From positions 9,219,398 to 9,283,397 of the forward strand of contig OY718808.1 in the NCBI GenBank assembly GCA_963070105.1: DNA of 64,000 nucleotides, written 5' to 3'. The notes beneath the pieces are model-generated. The model saw nothing but the letters and a program-made list of their open reading frames with translations, had not been told where the DNA came from and ran no database searches. Below are positions 50,976 through 64,000 of this stretch, piece by piece. The position numbers and the translations under genes were made by a program. The stretch is from Litomosoides sigmodontis. Its lineage: Eukaryota > Nematoda > Chromadorea > Rhabditida > Onchocercidae. Within the stretch, counting starts at the first letter, position 1. Each line of letters begins with the position of its first letter.

Positions 50976-52660
50976 ACATAAATTCCTGAAACAGACATAA
51001 ATGGTGGATGTTAAATGAATTTGATTATTCCCAGCTAAAAATGTCCATACCATTTCAGAGTGTGTAACGTAACTATGGAAGTGACTGATTGATTTCATTT
51101 GACTGAGTGTAATCAATTTTCCTGTCAATTTAAAAAGCGATCCTTTGATTTTGTTACTTCTCTGTAAATGATTGTCAGGAGGCTATCGATGCAAATCTTT
51201 GTTTTCCCCGTTTACTAATATTTTGTTATTGAAAATATAGAAATTTAATAATATTTGTTATTGTATTGATAGTCTTCAAGAGTGATACTTTCGATTAAGT
51301 AGACTTGTCGTTAATTTTCTCTCACAAATTCAGCTAACCGTTCATTTAAAGATCATTGTTCCTTTTCTGCTTACTTTCCTTTTACTAGGTAAACAAAGAA
51401 ATGAATAAAGTGAGTTACGTGTTTCTTGTAATTTTGGTGAATACAGTAACTACTACCCTTAAACTTAGGTATATACAATCTCCAGAAAAGACATAACATA
51501 TCCTTACTCTTTTTTGCTATTTCATTCCTAATTGCGCTACTCTAAAAAGTAAATCTAAGCAATTGGATCATTGAAAGTGCTTTTTGAAAATTGAAATTGC
51601 ATCATTGAAAGTTTCCTGTATGTACGTCTGCTATGCCTATGATTTATGCGCACAGTTTTTAATTAATAAATTATTTGATATTGTAAGTAGTTACCATCAT
51701 ACACTTTAAACAAGAGCCAAAAGTAGGTAAATGTTACACGAAAGAAAATATGGGATATTGGTAGTTCCAAGCACATCACAATTACGTTATATTTAAAATT
51801 GATGTAACATAATTAACTAAATACGCTACCGCCGTTGATGAGAAAGTTTCTGCACGCCGCTGTCTATTCAACGAATCGTCGCTTAAAAACAATAGGAAAA
51901 GTGCCCATTGATGTTTGACCTGTCGGTTGTTCAGATGGACCAGAAGAATCGACCATTCGAAGTTGAAATGCTCAAATTTGCTTCTTATTCCCTCAATTAT
52001 TGAAAGTGAAAGACAATTAAGAAAACAACTCCGTCATTCTCGTCGTTGCAACAGCAAGTAATAGTACAATTTTCGAAGAAATGTACGACAGTATAAAGTT
52101 ACGAGGCCTATTCAGTGACGCCGCTAGGAAGAATTCAAGAAATGGTACGACTGCGTTAATTATGCTAGAATCTTTGACACTTGAATTTCACACAGTACGT
52201 TCTTATCTCATACATTATGTGACAATGCCAGGAAACATCGTCCTGAAATTAACGATAGTGATCCACAAGTGCCACGCACGTATAGGTCTCATGACGATGG
52301 ATTTGTGTTGGCGGGAAAGGGTAATTTGAATTGTAGTTGATGATGTGTCATTGATTAAAAGGAAGTGTAGGCTAAAAGTGTAGGCTAGTTACTGTTTACT
52401 CAACGAATCTTTTGTTCATCCTTCCGTTCCATCCATCCATGATATAACCGAGTAGTTTCACTCTTCAAGCTGATTCCCAAAATTTGTGATTTAACCTGTC
52501 AAATAGCTAGCAGCTAACTTTGTTAAACGTTTCGGAATAATTATTCTAATATGCTCACATCACAAAATAGCTGATGCCATTTTGTGCAAAATATCATATT
52601 GCGACTTTATTTAGTACAGCAAAATGTGCGTGGAGTGAATGGTTAAAGGAAACGGGAACA
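50976..52660. other. Intergenic between mlt-11 and mcm-10
   Basis: Mainly AT-rich. A possible polyadenylation signal aataaa is at 51414. An open frame at 52081-52329 has no recognisable similarity. Confidence 0.55.
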
Positions 52661-55600
52661 ATGAGTGCGACACTTGGTGAATTGCTAAATTTGTTCGAAA
52701 ATGATGAACCAATCAATGGTTAGTCATTCTTTAAGTCTATATTCATTTAATAGTGCAACTCATTTATTATAACCTCTTCGATAGAAATAATATCACTGAC
52801 CTGCATCCAGTGGATGGATATATCAGTTTTCTTATTTTGTAACTTTTCTGCTAAACATTTGGCATTGTTTGTGTCCTCCTACTGCATTGTAATTTTAAGC
52901 GCAAAGTTTAGCAAATGTCAATAATGAAAATGGAAGAGAAACGAAGAAGATAGATGGCAAACAAAATGAAGAGAAGGCTAGATTAACAACGTCTAGTGCA
53001 GTCAGCGCAGACAGGAAACGTGAGTTAAAAATTTAGCGGCTTATGTAGGTTACTCTTCACTGATTTGTTCCCTTTCAGTTTATACTTGCGGTGCTGAAAA
53101 GAATAAAACTGAAATATGTATTAAAATTAGTGTCGCTATATATTAATCGGATGGTAGTCAAAATCTTTGCAAGGAATTTTTTGCAATAGTGAAATTCCAG
53201 CAACAAAGTTCAGCAGTCTTTCATTCCAGTTGATTTTGGTTGTTCGAAAGCTAGTGATGGTAGCAGTGCTCAAAAGAAGAAAACTGATAACGAATGCAGA
53301 GTTTTGCTTTCGAATTGCTCTAACCCAAACGAAGATGAATGGAACAGAACTGATCGCGCGTAAGCCAATTAGATTCTTCATTTTGTTTCTGAAGTCATTG
53401 GAAAATATACGTCTTTTCCTTGCTTCCATCCATTTTGCCCATTTATTTTTTTAGAATCCGTCTCGACGGCACTGGTCGAAGCATCAAACTGCAGAATTGT
53501 TCAGACTCCGTACATCGGGTCAGTTTCTAGATTGTAACGCCTGTTTTCGAGTCTCAAATTCGGTTTTTCTTTACTATTCCATTTATTTGGTTGACAGTAA
53601 TTTAGATCCACTACTACTTTTCACGAAGTACCAAGTCATTGTTTCAAGCTATTTTCAAGCAAAATATTTTATTTTTCAGTGCTAAATAGTTTGCAGCATC
53701 TTATATTTGTTTCAGGCGGAAGCTGTCGAAAAACAGAAACTCAGCGTTCAAGAAAATCGTCGTTTACTTCAGGGAAAAGCACAACAAATTACAAAAGCCT
53801 TGGAGTCATCACCAAAAGATGCTCTGAAAGTTTATGATTCATTTTTTGGTATTCGTATCAGGTATTCGATTTTTTTGAGAGAGTTAAATAATGAAAAATA
53901 CTTGTCCGTTATCGTGCTATTTCATCCTTTTTTATCTTTCAAGTTGAATTTCGAAAAAAGAAAAATGTCGATTTGTTTTTCCTTTCTCTTGCTACTTAAA
54001 GTGCTGGTCCTTTACAGATTCTTTTTGTTTGCACGATTGTTGCTTTGTTAAAAGTAATCCTAATCGGATCTGTGTAGTGTTAGAATGATTTATATCTGCT
54101 GTTGCAGAAACCCAACACTTTCATCCGCAGCTTTTGAGTCATATTGTGATGGTTTGAAGAAAATCCGTTTGAGCCAGCTGAAATCCTTTCCTGTAAGAGC
54201 TTCATCTTAAACTACTTCGTAATCTGACTGGTTGCAGTTTGCAATGTGAGCGTTAATGTTGAAGATCGTAAGTGTGAATGAAGAGTTTAATGATGTGTGC
54301 TATTTATAGAAGCCAAGTGATAAATGGATTTCTTTGGCAGTTATAATAGAAAAAACTGGTTGCCGTAAAAGCTCAAATGGGAACGAGTATATGATCTGGA
54401 ATACTTCTGATCTAGTGGTATGTTATTATTGAAACTAAATCGTAAAGTTGACGTCTATGCTATTAATTATCCATCTTTTTTCTTTCAAAAACTTTCGTTT
54501 GTTTTGATAATTTAATTACCAGGATGAAATTCCTAAAAATAAAAATAAACTTTCAGTTTCAGAATTCTCTAGATACAAATGTTAAAATTCTTGTTTTCGG
54601 TGACTGTATCAAAAAATTTTGGAAACTGCAGCTTGGCAGTGTTATTGCGCTTGTAACGCCACCTTTTGCTAGTGGCGACGATAAACAGAGTAAAATAGTT
54701 TTTTCTTTCCGATTCCTTTTTGTAATATCTTAATGGCAGTCATTAGAATTTTTACATATCTAATTGAAGTGCGTCTTTCATTTGGGACTTAGTAAATGTG
54801 TCACGCGACTATACACGAAGTCCTTGAATAAGACTGCTGTCTTCACTGTTGAACTTTTTTATCTGATAATGTTCATTTCTTCGTTTTTTACTTTTCTGTC
54901 GTTAAGTTTTTATTGTTTTATAGTAACAGTGAAATTAACGAAGTGCGCACAAGTTTTGGAAATGGGATTTTGTCCCGACTTCGGTCATTGTAAGGTTTGT
55001 TTCAAAAACACGGGAAATGTAATCGTTCGTTTAGGAATCGAAGATTAAAGAACACGAAGTATGCCAGTTGTTTAATATATTAGCTTTGAATGTAAAGATG
55101 TATACTTTTTGTGCATAGGTAATTTGCTTGATGAAGTCAATTATGGGGTTGCTTTGCTGCTTTTTAATCAAGCGGTTGTCAAGAATCCATACAAAGAGTA
55201 CAAAACATAACTTTTCGAATAGGCAATTAAAAAAGACGGCGGACTGTGTCAAAACGTAGTAAACTTGTCGCAGTGCGAGCGCTGCATTTATCACGTTCAA
55301 CGTGCAGCTCAGAAATTCACAGCAAATCGTGGCTCTTTTGCATCTGTGCTAACAAATCCTAAGCCAAAGTTAGCATTGCAAGAATCAAACTTTCCGGGAG
55401 GTACAGTTACGATTTCGGGAAGGTTAGCTTTCATTATGTTGAGATGTTGACTTGAAAAAAAATGTCTGTAAGCGTCTGACTTTACAAATTTAAGATTACA
55501 AACTCTATGACCACATTGATTGATGAAAACGAGCTTCACCTGTGCCAACTGAGGATCCTTTTAGGCCCAGTAAAGTTTCGGCAAGTGCTTTGTCGATAAG

Positions 55601-57965
55601 TGCAGGAAGGAAAAATTTCAAACGGCAGCAAATTGGGAGTTGTTTAATGCAGTCGAAAAGTTTAAAAGAATGTGAAAAGAAGACGCTGGATGCTTTAATT
55701 GCGAAGGAGGCAAGCTTGTTTTAGATTTAATTGTTAATAATAAAGTGGATTTTTGTTGTTTCTAGGCATTCTATTAGGCATTTTTTTCTTGTTTCTCCAT
55801 AGTGCTTACTCTTTGGTACATGGATATTGAATCTAATTTTTTAACATTTTTTGGATGAAATCTTATTTGCTTTTGCAAACAATTTCCCAATTATTTGTCT
55901 TTTTTATAGACTGAAGTTTGTGGTTCAAGAAGCGCATCGCAGCCGCATGGGAAATCACTGTTAATCGAAAGAAACAATGAATCATTGAAAGAGTTTCTGC
56001 TAAAGCAGGTTTCTGACCCGTAATTTGTTCCGATTTTGATAATTACTAAGCCATTTGTTTTTATTTCCGAAAAAAAAACATTGAAAACAAGAGAAAGACT
56101 TTTATCGAGAGTGATGATATTTTTATAAAAGATTAGCTTGAAAGTGTTCGAGTTATCAATGCTTTAATGACTAGTGTTCCCTTAGTAGAAATGTGTTTTA
56201 CTTCATTATTCAGGAAGAAGAAAAAATTCCGACGCTTTCCCCAGTGCTTGGTAAAGGTTTGAAGTCCGAATCGGTCTTACTGATCAGCCCTAGAAAAATC
56301 AAACTAAGTGCTTCAGAAAATGCTAAGGTTAGTGAATTTTTAGTAAGAGATGATCCAGTGTTGCTAATGTATTTAACTTCAACGTGGTACAATTACCAGT
56401 GAACTAAAGCGTGAATCTGTCCTATAAATGCTTAAATTTCTACTGGTTAGGTTCAAATTATAGTGTAATTGTTGCAGAGAAAGGCTGTTGCAATAGTAAC
56501 AAAAAGAGGTGGTCTGGAAAAGGCTGATCCAAACACAATCAATGGCAGGCCCAAGAAGGGGCGCTTGTTTTGTAATTTTTTTTAATGGTTCATTTCATCA
56601 TACATTATTCACTGCACTTGGTGATTTAGCTGAAGCTATCTTTGTTAATGTGTAAAATAGTACAATAACAGATCTCTTGTAAAAACGGCGCAATTTGTTC
56701 TTTATGTATCAGTTACTTATTATATTTGTATGCTTCAGCATATATATATATGCTTGAACACTATTTATTTACCCCTTCTTCAGTTTCTCCTGAGCATAAG
56801 GAAGAGCTGAAAGTGAAGAAATCCGAAGCTAATGCGACTGCTAATGGCAACCCTGAAAACAGAAAATTCTTGAAGAAGACTTTTTATACAGCCGATGAAA
56901 TTTCAGCATTACTGGAGAAGAAAAGCAGTCACGAAGATGAGCTTCGTCAGGTAAGCTCACTGGTTGTTGCAATAATGTTGCGATTATGCTAGACGAACTA
57001 AGTTTCTGCTACAGTTTCGACGCATTTGCGCTATAGCTGTGGTTTATGATTATTGTATTTTCTGTTAATGAAAATCACTTCGAGCTTTAATATATTTCGG
57101 TGACCTCAGAACCTGGAGATTTAGCTTAGATTTAGCTTAGGATTCTTAGAATTCATATGAAATACAATAGTAAATAATTATTTTTTCTATAAATAATCAT
57201 CTGAAACGTTTAAAATTATTTTAGGAGGATGTTATTCGTGAGGAGCGCTACTTCCAGTCCATGGAACAGAAAGAGAGATTGGAAAATTATCTAACCAACA
57301 TAATGGAAATTAAAAATTGCAGTGTGATTACCTGCATTAAGGTATGTCGCTTCTTCACATTGAAGTGTTCCTGCGAGATTTAAATTTAAAAATAAGAAAA
57401 CTCAGTATTCTAGTTGTATTGGGATCTTGGAAGAAGATGTGCAATATTGTTTTATAATAAATATAATAAATTTTGCTTGCGAAAATTTTGAAGCAAAAAG
57501 GGGAAGGAAAGTGAGAAAACAACTGAGGAATCATTTAATAATATTTTACAGTGCAAATACACGTCACACAAACAGAGCGATCTATGCAAACAATTACTTC
57601 ACACTGTAAAACAGTGGAAGGCCACTAAGCGATTTTTCCGCTGCAAACAATGCCATAGCCGCACAATTTCATACGAACGATTACCTACAACTCCTTGCAC
57701 TGTTAGTTTTTTATTTAGGAGGATCTGGAAATTTGGCACAACATCTTCATTTCTTCTTTATAAAGCGAAGTTGAGAGAAGAAGATAAATCTTTAATCCTG
57801 TTTTTTACATGACCAAGTACGCTTATCGGTCGTCATGCAGTAAATTGTTTCCAGCAATGTGGGTACAACGATTTTCAACGAGTAGCAATGAAAGACGAAA
57901 AACGGATAAAATTAGCACAGGAAAATCTCCTTTTGCGTGGCGAAGAACGAAAATATGTTAATTGA
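52661..57965 (+). CDS. mcm-10: Minichromosome maintenance protein 10 (MCM10)
   Basis: Nineteen exons: 52661-52718, 52912-53019, 53079-53117, 53230-53359, 53455-53518, 53716-53861, 54108-54192, 54310-54417, 54557-54689, 54924-54994, 55223-55422, 55565-55709, 55910-56008, 56214-56327, 56478-56571, 56784-56950, 57225-57341, 57552-57701 and 57855-57965, giving 712 residues. MCM10 binds DNA and polymerase alpha and activates the CMG helicase at origins. The internal domain shows FGIRIRNPTLS, an OB-fold region (WISLAVIIEKT ... YMIWNTSDL ... ILVFGDCIKKFWKLQLGS) and the CCCH zinc finger (Cys313, Cys323, Cys332, Cys335, His338). The C-terminal zinc-ribbon pair is present as ITCIKC and FFRCKQCHSRTISYERLP ... 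CTQCG. The N-terminal fifth is poorly conserved and its exons rest on splice phase. The intron at 55710 needs a GC donor. Confidence 0.93.
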
Positions 57966-59854
57966 TAATATACCAAAATCATTTTTTATATTGGTTTTCC
58001 ATACTGCAATACTCAATTCTAATTACTCACAACTTCCCCGCCGGATGTTACTGCTTGAATATCATCAGCAATCAGCTATGAAGTGTAATAGATCAAGATG
58101 TCCAGATGTTCCTGCCTTCAGTGGTAATGGGATGGGATGAAATTTCCATCTTTTTATGACCAACGATTTGATATTTTCCTTGATTCCTAGTAATTTTCGT
58201 CTAAAATGTTTAAATGCCTTTTCATCGTCATACCTGTTGGATTATTCTTAACTGCCTTCAAACTCTAATTTCCAGAACTGGTCTATATCCGGTATATTTG
58301 TGGCATTAACAACACAGATAATTTTTTCATATTTTCTAAGTATTCTACTAATGTTGATGGCGATTACAGATTTAATCCCCAGACTCGGATCCAGCTATAA
58401 TTGGTTCAGTTTTCTTGTCAATCTTTTTCGGATAAATTTGAAGTAGTTGACTTTAATGAGTGTGTCGGATTGCTCCCAATTATTCTTCAGGACAATATCG
58501 TAGTCGTAAATTACACGGCTTGTTCAAAATATTAGATTAAGGATTGTGGGATAAATGCAGTTGTCTATGTTAGATACAAAATGCGCAGGGTCTTTTATCT
58601 TCATTACTCATAAGATTTTTTTTCTTGATTCTGCAGTCATCTTAAGATCATTTTGTTTAGATTACCTCGACGTAACTAAAGCCAATATTTCTACCTAAGT
58701 ACTATATGATTCGAGTTTCATTTATTAAGCATAAAATATCTTTAGTCATCTATCATTTCCGCATATTGATCCTCTTCTTATTTGTTAAACCACAAACTGT
58801 TGGATACATTCAAGTCAATTCTATTTTATTGGTTCGATTATATTTCTGTGAAGAACCATAATGTGCTCGTTGATGACTCGCTTGACTTCATATTCGCATT
58901 ATAGCCCTTCACTTGATAAATAGATCCGATAGTAATGAGTTTAGTTCTTTCTTGATGAATTTCATTGTTTTCACCTTGATCAGTTCAGTTGTGTTCTTTT
59001 AGTACAGCATTGGCCATTTTACTTCCTGTCTCGTGACACCAATTTTTTGTATTGAGATGATGAGTCGTTGATGGGTTGTGGAAGATGAATGGGATATGAT
59101 GAAATAATGTCAATAGACGAAGATTTTTTCTTGATTACTAACAACTGAAGCAAATGTTTCGAAGTTTGGAATAGGAATAGATAGGAAATTAGTCTCAATT
59201 GCAATTGTCGAAGCAAGCAAAGGTCCTCTAAAGTGCGTCAATAAGTATTCGCGTAGAAGAATTGGTAATCAATAGGAGCAAAAACAAGCTCCCAAGAACG
59301 AATTCTAATCCGTATACACTTACAAAAACTTCATTTAGTATGGCTCGTAGCACCCACTATGAAGTAGACTATTGTTGATCACTCTTAAAGTGAATTAAAC
59401 AATTCGTCATTGTTTTAATAATGATAATATTAGCTGGATGAAATTGAGTCACACCATTTAAAGCTTTTTGGAGACAATGAAAGCTAAGTGAACGAAAGTT
59501 GTTTAACAGTTACAACTAAACAAAAAAATGGACTTTATATCTTTTAGATATGGAGCAAGCTGGATGAATAAATATGCGTTTGATGCAAAAAAAAAAAATT
59601 TAATGCGTTGACGAGTAATTTTTATGGTATAAATTTACATATGAATCGATAGAGTATTAACGATTTTCTACGGTGCAAACATTTTGATTATTTGGATACA
59701 AAAATAGTTGTTTCGATAAGATTGAATTTCTCCGACACTGCAACGCTACTAAAGTAAGCAAGTAATTCTTCATGAAATTTCGTGTGAATTATCACGAAAT
59801 TGTATTGCATGAAGTTATAGCTTTCATTTGTTCTAATAAAATATTGTGAAATGA
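57966..59854. other. Intergenic between convergent mcm-10 and cathepsin F
   Basis: AT-rich 3' flanks of two converging genes. No coding sequence or repeat recognised. Confidence 0.55.
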
Positions 59855-63014
<3,160 letters not shown>

Positions 63015-64000
63015 GCAATCAGCTCACAGTCTGAAATAACAAAAAAAAAAGTTGAAATGAAACAAACGGCAAATGTTGAAATGAAATAGAAAAAGGAAGT
63101 GAAAAGCTGAAGTTGATGATGAAAACAACCGATAATGAAAACAATGAAAGAGAGAGGCGCAAGGTACTAAAGATGTTAGCAACTAGCGGCAATGTTTATA
63201 CTGTGAAAAGTCGAAAGACAAGGGGAAAGAAAGCGCAAGCAATCACGAAATATAAACTCATATTTAGCTAAATTTTATGAAATAACGATGGATGATGCAT
63301 TCGCATTCACCTCCTCTAAATAGTAAAAAAGTTTGTTGTAAAATAGCTGGGAAATTCAAATCGGCAGCCAGTCGGTCAATGGGTCGATGTTTGTTCCAAT
63401 CAATCTGACGATATTCCTCCTCCTAACACTTCTCCTCCTTCCCCTCCCTCCTAACCTCTCTCCCCCACTTCAAGCAGCTGTTGCAACTAGCACCTTCTAA
63501 AATCTTATGGATACTTCGCATCTCCTAACACCACCAGAAGCAGTATTGCAAATTTCACCACTTTGATTTTCCAAAAAGTTCAAAGAAACAAGAAGAGAAT
63601 GTCTTTTCGCTGCTGTTGAATTTGTTGTTGTTTTTTAAACGCACGCAACGATTTTTAGCTTAAAAATCAGCAGAAAAAATGGAAAATCAGCAAATTTAGA
63701 AGGAAGCATTTCTTCAGCAATTCATCATTTATATGGGAAAGACTAAATCTCCAATGTGTCATAAATCATCTCATTCGGAAAAATGTCATCTAAAGTTTTC
63801 TCGATTATTGAGTGATCGATAGTTTGACATTATATTTGCTAATTGTCATTTCAGTTTCATATAAATGATTTGTTAAAGAAGAGTGAGAGAATAAATCTTA
63901 TTGCTGTTTTAAATTACCGATCGTCGTGCTATACCACAAATGACAATAGTGAAGTTTGACCCAATTGGAAATACCTTCAGTAATACATATTTCATTCTGA
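63015..64000. other. Upstream region of cathepsin F
   Basis: No gene recognised. The acceptor ttatttcag (minus strand, ending at plus 63031) lies 17 bases before the cathepsin ATG. A C/T-rich stretch at about 63415-63475 is a simple pyrimidine tract. Confidence 0.5.

Noticed and set aside
53167..53454. 95-codon open frame over mcm-10 exon 4
   Set aside because: Its hydrophobic product does not fit MCM10. The other frame, starting at 53230, has the right phase at both ends and a hydrophilic product.

Overview
The window is nuclear DNA from a nematode. It is AT-rich, its genes are split by many short GT-AG (and some GC-AG) introns, and several genes have their closest recognisable relatives in worms: a many-Kunitz moulting protein of MLT-11 type, an XBX-1-type dynein-2 light intermediate chain, a FAT-5/6/7-type desaturase and a cathepsin F with a cystatin-like prodomain. 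A clade III (spirurid/filarial-like) worm is possible, but the sequence alone does not settle this. Exon models were made by eye from splice sites, reading phase and family conservation. In all five genes with both ends in view (desaturase, GGT, mlt-11, mcm-10, cathepsin F) the summed exon lengths are divisible by three.

Layout. 1.7-2.7 kb: 3' part of a GSKIP-domain gene (+). 3.6-6.95 kb and 9.4-12.7 kb: two almost identical direct copies of a 3.3-kb unit, each holding a complete delta-9 stearoyl-CoA desaturase (+) and its upstream DNA, separated by 2.4 kb of unrelated sequence. 13.7-14.5 kb: a C2H2 zinc-finger gene (-) broken by two 1-bp frameshifts and substitutions, probably a pseudogene. 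16.5-19.0 kb: xbx-1 (+), 5' end uncertain, flanked by copies of a dispersed repeat. 23.2-27.7 kb: gamma-glutamyltransferase (+), 13 exons. 27.7-36.2 kb: 8.5 kb with no gene I can support, containing CA and GA microsatellites. 36.2-51.0 kb: an mlt-11-type gene (+), 34 exons encoding about 2,931 residues. 52.7-58.0 kb: mcm-10 (+), 19 exons. 59.9-63.0 kb: cathepsin F (-), 10 exons.

Functionally the neighbours are mixed: lipid desaturation, glutathione metabolism, cilia, cuticle remodelling, DNA replication and lysosomal or secreted proteolysis. I see no operon-like spacing; gaps between genes are at least about 1.7 kb wherever both ends are known.

The most notable observations are: the homogenised desaturase duplication, whose divergence rises sharply just past the stop codon; repeated use of GC-AG introns; the mosaic MLT-11-like protein, with one Kunitz module that has lost exactly the C14-C38 disulfide pair; a decaying zinc-finger array with a vestigial finger in an intron; and an inverted pair of a dispersed repeat beside xbx-1.
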